64,000 nucleotides of DNA from a virus: IMG/VR virus record IMGVR_UViG_3300043410_000857, positions 1-64,000 of that record, one strand, 5' to 3'. Shown piece by piece: positions 15,076 to 22,732 of this stretch (its first letter is position 1; the number at the start of each line of letters is the position of its first letter). Under the pieces are notes generated by a model. That model was not told where the DNA came from, did not search any database, and worked only from the letters and a program-made list of their open reading frames with translations. Position numbers and translations under genes: made by a program.

Positions 15076-15212
15076 TTGTTTACAGAGTTTTAAATTTGTT
15101 TGGAGTAAGAAAGCGATGTGTTAAACAACGCAAATCAGATAAAAATAAAAGATTGCGTGACAAGTTAAAAAGAATTAGAGGACATAGATATTGGTGGAAG
15201 GAAGTAGAATGA
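15072..15212 (+). CDS. Small highly basic protein (46 aa)
   Basis: Rich in Lys and Arg throughout (RKRCVKQRKSDKNKRLRDK), so probably nucleic-acid binding. Coupled to both neighbours by overlaps (ATGA). No family recognised. Confidence 0.68.
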   Translation: MIVYRVLNLFGVRKRCVKQRKSDKNKRLRDKLKRIRGHRYWWKEVE

Positions 15213-15400
15213 TTCCGTTTAGTTATGCCATAGTAGATGATGAAGGTGAAGTAATACGTAAACACAGATGGTCTGTCAAGGAGGCTAAATGGTTTACAGA
15301 GAACAACCCAGGTGTTAAAGTAATTAAACTAGTTACAGAAAAGATTAAGGAAATTGGATATGATGAACTTAGTAAACTATGTGGCGAAGCGCCATATTAA
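15209..15400 (+). CDS. Small hypothetical protein (63 aa)
   Basis: ATG 15209 follows GGAAGG at 15196-15201; the in-frame TTG at 15191 precedes it and is less likely. Strand-rich start (FSYAIVDDEGEVIRKHRW) followed by a helix. Overlaps the next gene by about 40 bases. Function unknown. Confidence 0.7.
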   Translation: MIPFSYAIVDDEGEVIRKHRWSVKEAKWFTENNPGVKVIKLVTEKIKEIGYDELSKLCGEAPY

Positions 15401-15614
15401 TCTTGATACAGTAAAAGACTTAGTACAAGACGAATTAGAGTTAGCTAATAAAATTAATCAATACTTTAAAGAGAAGAAACCATTACATAGAAAAGATGTG
15501 TTAGATTATTTTGGTATTACAAAACATATGTTCTATAAATTAAAATATGCGAATGCTATTAAAGTACCTGCATACATGACAACTAAACAAATAAGAATAC
15601 ATAGATATAAATGA
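15360..15614 (+). CDS. Putative small DNA-binding protein
   Basis: 84 residues from ATG 15360 (ATG 15363 also possible), with AAGG at 15347-15350. The segment RKDVLDYFGITKHMFYKLKYANAIKVP (about residues 46-72) reads like a helix-turn-helix of the phage excisionase/MerR kind, and the C-terminus is basic. DNA binding is inferred from this pattern only. Confidence 0.65.
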   Translation: MMNLVNYVAKRHINLDTVKDLVQDELELANKINQYFKEKKPLHRKDVLDYFGITKHMFYKLKYANAIKVPAYMTTKQIRIHRYK

Positions 15615-15808
15615 TGAGTGATGAAGCAGATATAGCAAACGATTTAGCGCAACATGCAATTGATGTAGCCATAAGGAATGCACATGATAAAGTCAAAAAA
15701 CCTTCTAATCAGACAGGGTGTTGTATCTGGTGTGAAACACCGGTCAAAGATGATAGACGTTGGTGTTCGATTGAATGCCGAAACGAATTTGAGAAATACG
15801 CAAACTAA
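15611..15808 (+). CDS. Small zinc-finger protein
   Basis: 65 residues: an acidic helix, then C-x2-C (CIWC) and C-x3-C (CSIEC) pairs spaced like the C-terminal zinc finger of TraR/DksA-related and other small phage finger proteins. It probably binds zinc; a transcriptional or RNA polymerase role is possible but unproven. Overlaps the upstream gene by 4 bases. Confidence 0.7.
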   Translation: MMSDEADIANDLAQHAIDVAIRNAHDKVKKPSNQTGCCIWCETPVKDDRRWCSIECRNEFEKYAN

Positions 15809-15821
15809 GAGGAGAAAATTT

Positions 15822-16061
15822 GTGAATGACGCAAAATTACAAGGGTTAGAACCATGGCAAATGAAAATATTTGCAAAGAACGCAAAACGTGGATGGAGAT
15901 TCTTCCAACCTGATTCGATTGAGAAGCCAACACCTCGTTCTGCTTATGAAGCTTGGGGTAGTAGTTATAACCGAGATGACTTCGAGAAAAAAGAAAAACG
16001 CTACCAAAGAATTATGGCTTGTATATTTATCGTGGCTCTGATATTATTATCGATATTGTAA
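15822..16061 (+). CDS. Small tail-anchored membrane protein (GTG start)
   Basis: GTG 15822 is chosen because of the strong GAGGAG at 15809-15814; a longer in-frame ORF from 15678 would overlap most of the zinc-finger gene. 79 residues: a polar domain followed by one C-terminal hydrophobic segment (IMACIFIVALILLSIL). Last gene before the structured RNA region. Confidence 0.68.
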   Translation: MNDAKLQGLEPWQMKIFAKNAKRGWRFFQPDSIEKPTPRSAYEAWGSSYNRDDFEKKEKRYQRIMACIFIVALILLSIL

Positions 16062-16109
16062 AGGTTATGGGCGAAAGCACTTATATGTTTAAATTCGTGA
16101 TGGTATTTT

Positions 16110-16120
16110 TGCTATATATT
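16110..16120 (+). promoter_or_regulatory. Possible extended -10 promoter of the polymerase leader
   Basis: TGC followed by TATATATT, an extended -10 arrangement like the TGCTATAAT at 60579-60571 (minus). No good -35. A start near 16125 would place the whole hairpin-rich block in the leader of the polymerase mRNA. Confidence 0.4.
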
Positions 16121-16420
16121 AACCGCGAGTAGCCCACCAAAAATCCTACAATGCAAGTAGGCCAGCCAGAGATCATATACTCCTTATCGGCTGGGGTCAA
16201 TGACGGCACCGCTATCTGTCGTTTGCATAAGATAGCAAAGATATGAGGGAAAGTAACACGGGCAACACGGATGACGGCGACGCTGTTTAACAGTATCCAC
16301 CCGCACATCGAGGTCGGGAAGTCTGCCTTATGCGTTAGAATTAACGTTGAGTGCTGTGACTGCAACCTTGGGAACCCGACGTGGCTAGTAGTGTACAGAC
16401 TAGTATAAGTACCTCACCAA
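16121..16420 (+). ncRNA. Candidate structured RNA / leader of DNA polymerase
   Basis: This gene-free stretch is visibly richer in G and C than its surroundings and packed with perfect stems: CCTAC/GTAGG (16145-16161), CCAGCC/GGCTGG (16162-16194), GCTATCT/AGATAGC (16211-16236), nested CGGG/CCCG, GGAT/ATCC and CTGT/ACAG (16259-16303), GTCGGG/CCCGAC (16313-16380) enclosing CGTTA/TAACG and GTTGAGT/ACT-g-CAAC, and CTAGT/ACTAG (16385-16403). TGAGG (16244-16248) pairs with CCTCA (16412-16416), closing a multibranch domain. No terminator follows; the polymerase ribosome site is 11-17 bases beyond. I could not match it to tmRNA, RNase P, group I introns or a known riboswitch. Confidence 0.55.
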
Positions 16421-16442
16421 TTTAAAACGCGGAAGGGCGCAC

Positions 16443-18302
16443 ATGCAATTAGTAACACTAGACTTTGAGACCTACTATGACGTAGGTTTTTCACTTTCAG
16501 GTTTAACCACAGAGGAGTACATCAGAGATGAAAGATTCCAAGTTATCGGCGTTGGTATTAAAATTAACGAAGGCGAAACGGAGTGGTATACGGGCAGTCA
16601 AGCCGGTGATGCGCTTAGTAAAATTAACTGGAAAGAATCCGCGCTCTTATGTCACAACACTCAGTTTGACGGTGGCATTCTGTCTTTCAGGTATGGTATT
16701 GTTCCTAGTTTATACCTTGATACTTTGTCTATGGCTCGCGCTATTAATGGCGTTGACGCCGGTGGAAGCCTTGCTTATTTGGTTGAAAGATATGAACTTG
16801 GCGCTAAAGGTACCGAAGTCGTTGACGCGAAAGGCAAGAGGTTAGAAGATTTTAACGATGACGATCTATTAAGATATGGTAGTTATTGTATCAACGACGT
16901 TGAACTCACATACAAGTTATTCCAAGTATTAGCACCGCAATTCCCCGAAGAAGAAATCAAACTTATTGACATGACCTTGCGCATGTACACCGAGCCTACA
17001 CTTGAGGTCGATGACGCCCTTTTACAAGCTAGGTTAGAAGAAGTCCAAACAGAGAAGCAGTTATTGTTACAAGGTTTAATGAGTAAACTCGAGTGTCAAA
17101 CGGAAGAAGAAGTTCGTGCTAAGTTAGCATCGAATAAACAATTTGCAGAGCTCTTAGTTGAGCTTGGTATTACGCCACCTACAAAAATAAGCCCAACAAC
17201 AGGCAAAGAAACATTTGCATTAGCAAAAGGTGACCAAGCATTCTTAGATTTATGTGAACACGAAGATCCATTTATTCAAGAACTTTGTCGCGTGAGGTTG
17301 GGTACTAAAAGTACTATAGAAGAATCTCGTATTGAAAGGTTCATCGGTATTGGTTCGCGTAATAAAGGTAAGCTTCCTATTCCGTTGAAGTATTATGGCG
17401 CACATACAGGTCGATGGGCAGGTTCAGATAAAGTTAACTTCCAAAACTTACCCGCAAGAGATAAGAAAAAGAAAGCCCTCAAGAACGCGGTCATCGCACC
17501 ACAAGGACACCAAGTCATAAACTGTGACTCATCTCAAATTGAGGCTCGTGTTTTAGTTTGGGTAGCAGGACAGAACGATGTATTGAATTGGTATGCAGAA
17601 GGTCGCGATGTATATTGTGAGTTTGCTACTAAAGTCTATGGTAAACCTATTACAAAGAAAGATAATACAGAACGTGCCGTAGGTAAGACTTGTATTCTAG
17701 GACTAGGTTATGGCACAGGATGGGCAAAGCTACAACATACACTTAAAATCGCTGCCGGTGTAGAGTTTGATGAACAAGAATGTAAACGCCTCGTAGGTGT
17801 GTATCGCGAGGTTAATGATAAGGTAATCCAGTTATGGAAAGCATGCGATGATGCATTACAAGATATTGCAATATGGCCAAAAGGTAAAGAGCCATATCAT
17901 CTAGGTCCTACAAAAGCTTTACTTGTAACACCTAAGGGCATACAATTACCGAACGGATTATATATTACATATCCTGGACTTACGTGGGATACTTCAGAAT
18001 CAAAGAGTAAATTTGTATATAAATCAAGACGGGGCTTTAATAGTATATGGGGTGGATCCGTAGTGGAGAATGTGATTCAAGCGTTAGCCCGTATTATTGT
18101 AGGCCAACAGATGTTAGAGATTAATAAAAAGTATCGTCCTGTGTTAACGGTTCACGATGCGGTAGTCTGTGTTGTTCCGAAGATAGAAGTAAATGAAGCC
18201 CTTTCCTTCATAACTACGACTATGTCTAATCCTCCTAGTTGGGCAGCCGGACTACCTGTAGCGTGTGAAGCAAAGCATGGCGATAGTTATGGAGATTGTT
18301 AA
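16443..18302 (+). CDS. DNA polymerase family A with 3'-5' exonuclease
   Basis: 619 residues, two domains. The proofreading exonuclease (about 1-190) shows DFETY at 7-11, NTQFDGG and YCINDVELTYKL. The polymerase domain has motif A (CDSSQIEARVL, D362), motif B (R411, K415, Y423) and motif C (VHDAV, H571-D572). The residue equivalent to E. coli Phe762 is leucine (L419), a variant linked with slower, more faithful polymerases in environmental phages. There is no 5'-3' exonuclease domain, as usual for phage enzymes. The ribosome site GGAAGGG (16431-16437) follows the structured leader. It replicates the phage genome together with the primase-helicase downstream. Confidence 0.96.
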   Translation: MQLVTLDFETYYDVGFSLSGLTTEEYIRDERFQVIGVGIKINEGETEWYTGSQAGDALSKINWKESALLCHNTQFDGGILSFRYGIVPSLYLDTLSMARAINGVDAGGSLAYLVERYELGAKGTEVVDAKGKRLEDFNDDDLLRYGSYCINDVELTYKLFQVLAPQFPEEEIKLIDMTLRMYTEPTLEVDDALLQARLEEVQTEKQLLLQGLMSKLECQTEEEVRAKLASNKQFAELLVELGITPPTKISPTTGKETFALAKGDQAFLDLCEHEDPFIQELCRVRLGTKSTIEESRIERFIGIGSRNKGKLPIPLKYYGAHTGRWAGSDKVNFQNLPARDKKKKALKNAVIAPQGHQVINCDSSQIEARVLVWVAGQNDVLNWYAEGRDVYCEFATKVYGKPITKKDNTERAVGKTCILGLGYGTGWAKLQHTLKIAAGVEFDEQECKRLVGVYREVNDKVIQLWKACDDALQDIAIWPKGKEPYHLGPTKALLVTPKGIQLPNGLYITYPGLTWDTSESKSKFVYKSRRGFNSIWGGSVVENVIQALARIIVGQQMLEINKKYRPVLTVHDAVVCVVPKIEVNEALSFITTTMSNPPSWAAGLPVACEAKHGDSYGDC

Positions 18303-18544
18303 TGAAGAAGACTGCACGCAACGATATCACAGGTGATTTTATTCACAGTAAACCAAGCAGTGATATGTTTGAAGAAGGTTGGGATAGAATATTCGGCAAG
18401 AAAAAAGAAATAGTAGAAGACTCAAGAAAGAATATAAAACCTGAAATATTTACTATACCGAAAGAAAAACACGAACATACAATGTTACCAGAATACGAAC
18501 TCGACAAATCGACAGGTGAGGTAATTAAAAAGGATACACCATGA
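18302..18544 (+). CDS. Small charged protein (80 aa)
   Basis: TAATG junction with the polymerase stop and ATGA overlap with the next gene. Lys/Glu-rich, probably unstructured; the piece DMFEEGWDRIFGKKK recurs in small phage proteins near replication genes, but the function is unknown. ATG 18302 is preferred over TTG 18296. Confidence 0.72.
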   Translation: MKKTARNDITGDFIHSKPSSDMFEEGWDRIFGKKKEIVEDSRKNIKPEIFTIPKEKHEHTMLPEYELDKSTGEVIKKDTP

Positions 18545-19167
18545 TAAAAGAACCTAACTTTGAATTATTATTTCCGACTCCTGTTATGTTCAGTGAACTT
18601 GGTCGTGACTTTACTCAAGCTGAATTAGACTATATAAAAGGTCATGGCGAAGAAGGTAAGACTAATCGTAATGTAGGTAATGTCACATCTAATAATAATT
18701 ACATATTAGAAGAACCTGAAATGGCAGGCTTAAAGAAGTTTGTAACAGAAGCTTTGAATGAATATGTTAAACGTGTATATAAACCTAAATATCCTGCAGA
18801 ATCTTTCGTGACACAATCATGGTTAAACTATACGGCTAAAGGTGAGTTTCATCATAAGCATGAACATCCTAACAGTTTTATATCAGGTGTATTATATATT
18901 CATACTGATTCAACTAAAGACAAAATTACTTTCCATAGATCGGGATATAAACAATTACAATTAGCTACTGACACTTTTGATATTTACAATTCAGATTCAT
19001 GGTGGTTCAATGTAAAAACGGGTGGTATTGTTATGTTTCCTTCAAGCTTAACGCATCATGTAGAAGATGTTGTAGCCGATGAAACAAGAATTAGTTTAGC
19101 CTTTAATAGTTTTATTAAGGGAACACTCGGTGATAACCGATCATTAACGGAGTTTAAAAATGGCTAA
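18541..19167 (+). CDS. 2OG-Fe(II) oxygenase (2OG-FeII_Oxy_5-like)
   Basis: 208 residues. The core HHKHEHPNSFISGVLY (about 104-119) with SWLNYTAKG before it, then LTHHVEDV (about 170-177) and R183, match the putative 2OG-Fe(II) oxygenase family common in cyanophages and other aquatic phages. Iron ligands are probably H107 or H109 with H172/H173. The substrate is unknown. It overlaps both the preceding gene (4 bases) and a second, different oxygenase (8 bases), so the pair is co-expressed inside the replication operon. Confidence 0.85.
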   Translation: MIKEPNFELLFPTPVMFSELGRDFTQAELDYIKGHGEEGKTNRNVGNVTSNNNYILEEPEMAGLKKFVTEALNEYVKRVYKPKYPAESFVTQSWLNYTAKGEFHHKHEHPNSFISGVLYIHTDSTKDKITFHRSGYKQLQLATDTFDIYNSDSWWFNVKTGGIVMFPSSLTHHVEDVVADETRISLAFNSFIKGTLGDNRSLTEFKNG

Positions 19168-19726
19168 AAACCTAGAAGACTATATTAAGATTTATCCAAC
19201 ATTAGATACAGAATTATGTGACAAGATTAGAAAAGAATTAGAGGAAGTATCTTGGGAGCAACATCTTTTTTATAATTCTGACGGAAAGTATGTTACTCAA
19301 AGTGGCAACAGAGAATTAGATATATCATGGGATAATATTCCTAGCCGTGCTGACCTTACTCAAAAGGTTTGGGAAACAATATCTAAATATATTTTAGAAG
19401 ATTTTAAAAATCCATACTTTGATGGATGGTCAGGGTTTACTACAATTAGATTTAATCGATATCATCCTGATAGATTAATGGCATTACATTGCGATCATAT
19501 TCATGATATGTTTGATGGCCAACGAAAAGGTATTCCAACACTGACTATATTAGGCGCATTAAATAATGACTATGAAGGCGGTGAGTTCTTAATGTTTGAT
19601 GAAGAAAAAGAATTTAAAATTAAAGCAGGCGAGATTATGATATTCCCGTCAGTCTTTTTATACCCACATCGTGTGGCTCCTGTTACCAAAGGTGTTAGAG
19701 ATACATTCGTAAGTTGGGTGTGGTAA
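19160..19726 (+). CDS. 2OG-Fe(II) oxygenase (prolyl-hydroxylase-like)
   Basis: 188 residues with H110-C-D112, distal H170 (LYPHRVAPV) and R180 (KGVRDTFVSW): the complete HxD...H...R set of the P4H-like fold. Sequence and motif spacing differ from the preceding oxygenase, so this is not a recent duplicate. Targets could be proteins or modified bases. Its TAA is fused to the nuclease ATG (TAATG). Confidence 0.85.
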   Translation: MAKNLEDYIKIYPTLDTELCDKIRKELEEVSWEQHLFYNSDGKYVTQSGNRELDISWDNIPSRADLTQKVWETISKYILEDFKNPYFDGWSGFTTIRFNRYHPDRLMALHCDHIHDMFDGQRKGIPTLTILGALNNDYEGGEFLMFDEEKEFKIKAGEIMIFPSVFLYPHRVAPVTKGVRDTFVSWVW

Positions 19727-20382
19727 TGTCTGACTTTACTTGGTCGTACTCATCCCTCAAGCAATATCAAAACTGCCCTAAGCAATATTATGAAATCAAG
19801 GTTGCAGAAAACTATACGATCATTCCTTCGGAGCAAATGAAATATGGAACAGAAGTACATAAAGCTTTGGAAGACTATGTTAAAGATGGCAAAGAATTGG
19901 CGACAAACTATCTCCGGTTTAAAAACATGGTTGATTCACTCAAAGAAATCCCTGGTCAAAAATATCCTGAATATGAAATGGCCCTCTATCGAGACCGTAC
20001 GCCTTGCGATTTCAAGGATCCTAATCGTTGGGTGCGTGGTATTGTTGACTTACTTATTGTTGATGGAGATTATGGTTTTATTGTGGATTATAAAACTGGG
20101 TCTCACAAGTATCCCGACCCTAAACAATTGCGCCTAATGGCTTTAATGACCTTTGCACATTTTCCACAAATCAATAAGATTAAAGCAGGTTTATTATTTG
20201 TAATGCACGATGTATTTATTACAGAAGAATATAAAAGAGAAGATATTGATAAGTCATGGGAAAAGTTTACAGGCCCTTTAATGAGACTTACAAAGTCTTA
20301 CCAAGAAGATACATGGCCGCCAAACCCTACGCCGTTATGTAGATTCTGCCCAGTTAAAACCTGCGAGTTTAATCGAACCTAA
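19726..20382 (+). CDS. Cas4/RecB-like PD-(D/E)XK nuclease
   Basis: 218 residues from ATG 19726 (TAATG coupling; the TTG at 19714 is inside the previous gene). Motifs in order: C17 in YQNCPKQYY, YGTEVHKAL with H45, GIVDLL, IVDYKTG and a following Gln/Arg-Leu helix, then a C-terminal cysteine cluster LCRFCPVKTC. This is the layout of Fe-S-containing Cas4/AddB-type exonucleases, which in phages resect DNA ends for recombination or degrade DNA. There are no CRISPR genes nearby, so a replication-recombination role is likelier. Confidence 0.88.
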   Translation: MSDFTWSYSSLKQYQNCPKQYYEIKVAENYTIIPSEQMKYGTEVHKALEDYVKDGKELATNYLRFKNMVDSLKEIPGQKYPEYEMALYRDRTPCDFKDPNRWVRGIVDLLIVDGDYGFIVDYKTGSHKYPDPKQLRLMALMTFAHFPQINKIKAGLLFVMHDVFITEEYKREDIDKSWEKFTGPLMRLTKSYQEDTWPPNPTPLCRFCPVKTCEFNRT

Positions 20383-20383
20383 T

Positions 20384-20830
20384 ATGAACTGCTGCGTTTG
20401 TGGAAACGAGCTTTTAAAATATGCAGGCAGAGGTAGGCCTTTCGTATATTGTAGTGATAAATGTAAAAGAGTTGGACAAATCCGGGCTACAAATAAATGG
20501 ATAAATAATAATTGGGAACGATATTTTGATACTTTATGTAGACTAAAAAACCGTAAAGAACAAGGATTAAATTCAAAAATTTTAATAGAAATATTAAAGC
20601 GTCAAAATTATAAGTGTGCTTTGACAGGATTAGAATTAACATGTTTAAGAGACCCTAACAAACGATACGGTACAAATGCAAGTATTGATAGAATTGATAG
20701 TAATTTAGGGTATAATATAGACAATATCCATTTAGTGTGTGCGGATATAAATGTATTTAAACGAGATATGACCGTCGATGAATTTGTCGATTGGTGTAAG
20801 AGAGTAGTGGTATATGCCCTTTGTAAATAA
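20384..20830 (+). CDS. HNH endonuclease with N-terminal zinc finger
   Basis: 148 residues. The N-terminus has CxxC and CSDKC pairs (C3, C6, C23, C27), a small zinc ribbon. The C-terminal half carries KCALTG followed by SIDRID, GYNIDNIHLVC, N and K, matching the HNH/His-Me finger pattern of phage homing-type endonucleases. It is inserted between the Cas4-like nuclease and another HNH-like gene, and lacks a good ribosome site. Probably a free-standing homing endonuclease. Confidence 0.75.
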   Translation: MNCCVCGNELLKYAGRGRPFVYCSDKCKRVGQIRATNKWINNNWERYFDTLCRLKNRKEQGLNSKILIEILKRQNYKCALTGLELTCLRDPNKRYGTNASIDRIDSNLGYNIDNIHLVCADINVFKRDMTVDEFVDWCKRVVVYALCK

Positions 20831-21116
20831 ACCTAGACCTATCTATAAAGATTCCCCGCTTGAACATAAGAAGCGTATGGAACGCCAACGTGCACGCCGT
20901 GCAATAGATAAGAAGTATCCAGATAAAAATGGTAATGGCGAAGCTGACATTAGAGAAGGTAAAGATGTATCACATAAGAAAGCCCTTGACAAGGGTGGTT
21001 CAAACAAGGACGGATATTTTATCCAGTCTGCCAAGAAAAACCGTTCTTTCAAACGAGATTCAAAGCATAATTTAGTTTCTGAATCAAGTAAACGCGAACG
21101 TAAAAAATCTAAATAA
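20814..21116 (+). CDS. Small basic HNH-like protein
   Basis: 100 residues, very basic. The stretch DVSHKKALDKGGSNKDGYFIQSAKKN resembles the His-Gly-Gly-Asn part of a minimal HNH nuclease fold, with an upstream DKNGNGEADI that could be read as an Asp-rich loop. Nuclease activity is uncertain. Overlaps the preceding HNH gene by 17 bases and ends 51 bases before the helicase. Confidence 0.6.
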   Translation: MPFVNKPRPIYKDSPLEHKKRMERQRARRAIDKKYPDKNGNGEADIREGKDVSHKKALDKGGSNKDGYFIQSAKKNRSFKRDSKHNLVSESSKRERKKSK

Positions 21117-21131
21117 ATAGTAAAATTTTAG

Positions 21132-21160
21132 TTGACAGATAGAAATACCTATAGTAATAT
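21132..21160 (+). promoter_or_regulatory. Promoter of the SNF2 helicase (probably leaderless)
   Basis: TTGACA (21132-21137), 17-base spacer, TAATAT (21155-21160). The expected start is the ATG at 21167 itself, and no Shine-Dalgarno precedes that ATG. Confidence 0.7.
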
Positions 21161-21166
21161 AGGCAA

Positions 21167-22732
21167 ATGGAAATCTTAAACAACACAGCTGTAAAGCTCA
21201 CAGTACCGGAACACATAGTTCCGCATATCACAAGTAACATAGAGAAAGCAGAAATTATTTCTCGCAATGGTAACCTGACAGAAATGTTAGTTTATTGGGG
21301 TGTGCCAGAGATGACCAAGCTCAACCAGATTGTTTCATTCCGAAACAATTTACCTTCACCTATTTCACGTGATTATAACTACCCAGGTTTATATAAACCT
21401 TTTGATCACCAAAAAACCACTGCTGAATTTTTAAGCATTAATCGTCGTGCCTTTTGTTTTAACGAAGCAGGTACAGGTAAAACTTCTTCAGTGATTTGGG
21501 CTGCGGATTATCTAATGTCACAAAAAGAAATAAAGCGTGTCTTGGTGATATGTCCGTTATCTATTATGTATTCAGCATGGCAAGCCGATATCTTAAATAC
21601 AGCAATGCATCGTCCTGTTGCAGTAGCACATGGTAGTGCAGAAAAGCGTAAGAAGATTATAGAAGGTCCGTATGAATTTGTAATTATTAATTATGATGGT
21701 GTGGCTATTGTTAAAGATGTAATTGCTAATGGTGGTTTTGATTTAATAGTGATTGATGAAGCAAATGCATACAAAAGTCCACAAACTACGCGCTGGAAAA
21801 CCCTAGCTAAACTTCTTAAGCCTGAGACAAGACTATGGATGATGACAGGTACACCTGCGTCTCAATCTCCAGTTGATGCATACGGGCTAGCTAAACTTGT
21901 GTGCCCACAGAACGTGCCTAAATTTAGTATGGCATGGCGTGATAAGGTTATGCAACAAGTCACAAGATTCAAATGGGTTCCTAAAAATAATGCTAGACAT
22001 GAAGTCTTTAAAGTATTACAACCTGCGATTCGGTTCTCTAAAGATGAATGCTTAGACTTACCTGATGTGATGTATCAAACAAGAGAAGTACCACTATCAC
22101 CTCAAGTACAAAAATATTATAAACAATTAAAAGAACAAATGATGATTGAAGCTGCCGGTACACAGATTAGTGCTGTCAATGCTGCAGCAGGTTTAAGCAA
22201 GTTATTACAAATATCAGGCGGTGCAGTTTACACAGATAAGAAAGAAGTATTAGAGTTTGATATTCAACCTCGTCTATCTGCATTAATGGAAGTAATAGAT
22301 GAGACTGAACATAAAGTTATTATCTTTGTACCGTTTAAACATACGATAGATTTATTAGAAAGATATTTAACTGATCATCATATACCAAATGAAGTTATTC
22401 AAGGAGATGTATCAGCAACCCAACGAGCGAATATTATTAATCAATTTCAATCCATGGAAAATCCTAGGGTTCTTATTATTCAACCTCAATCAGCATCTCA
22501 TGGCGTGACTTTAACTGCAGCTAACACAGTTGTATTCTGGTCACCTGTGATGTCAGTTGAGACATACTTACAATGTATCGCTCGTATGGATCGTGTTGGA
22601 CAAAAAAACAAGATGACAGTAGTACACTTACAAGGTTCGGAAGTAGAAAAAAGAATGTACAAAATGTTACAAGGTAAAGTAGATATGCATACTAAACTAG
22701 TTGATTTATATAGAGAGGAATTAGAAGCATGA
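21167..22732 (+). CDS. SNF2-family DNA helicase/translocase
   Basis: 521 residues with two RecA-like lobes. Motif I AGTGKT is at 101-106, Ia LVICPLSIMYSAWQ at about 126-139, motif II IDEAN at 196-200, motif III MMTGTPAS, IV VIIFVPF, V SHGVTLTAAN and VI QCIARMDRVGQ. This is the SWI2/SNF2 layout, like T4 UvsW-type and other phage remodelling helicases that process forks and recombination intermediates. Its promoter makes it the head of a second replication transcript, and the next gene overlaps by ATGA. Confidence 0.93.
   Translation: MEILNNTAVKLTVPEHIVPHITSNIEKAEIISRNGNLTEMLVYWGVPEMTKLNQIVSFRNNLPSPISRDYNYPGLYKPFDHQKTTAEFLSINRRAFCFNEAGTGKTSSVIWAADYLMSQKEIKRVLVICPLSIMYSAWQADILNTAMHRPVAVAHGSAEKRKKIIEGPYEFVIINYDGVAIVKDVIANGGFDLIVIDEANAYKSPQTTRWKTLAKLLKPETRLWMMTGTPASQSPVDAYGLAKLVCPQNVPKFSMAWRDKVMQQVTRFKWVPKNNARHEVFKVLQPAIRFSKDECLDLPDVMYQTREVPLSPQVQKYYKQLKEQMMIEAAGTQISAVNAAAGLSKLLQISGGAVYTDKKEVLEFDIQPRLSALMEVIDETEHKVIIFVPFKHTIDLLERYLTDHHIPNEVIQGDVSATQRANIINQFQSMENPRVLIIQPQSASHGVTLTAANTVVFWSPVMSVETYLQCIARMDRVGQKNKMTVVHLQGSEVEKRMYKMLQGKVDMHTKLVDLYREELEA

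Noticed and set aside
16311-16328. Partial likeness to a cobalamin riboswitch B12 box
   Set aside because: About 12 of 17 positions agree, but none of the other conserved aptamer segments is present upstream.
16081-16365. 94-codon minus-strand frame in the gap before the polymerase
   Set aside because: No ribosome site, composition unlike neighbours, and it lies antisense to a block of mutually consistent RNA stems.
16244-16400. Partial likeness to RNase P RNA (GAGGGAAAGT and a later ACAGA)
   Set aside because: The specificity-domain motifs are missing and the order and spacing of helices do not fit.
16381-16420. tRNA-like 3' end (CCTCACCA pairing with TGAGG)
   Set aside because: There is no T-arm or D-arm at the required spacing.
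19726-20382. Cas4 as part of a CRISPR system
   Set aside because: No cas1, cas2 or array in the window; stand-alone Cas4-like nucleases are common in phage replication modules.
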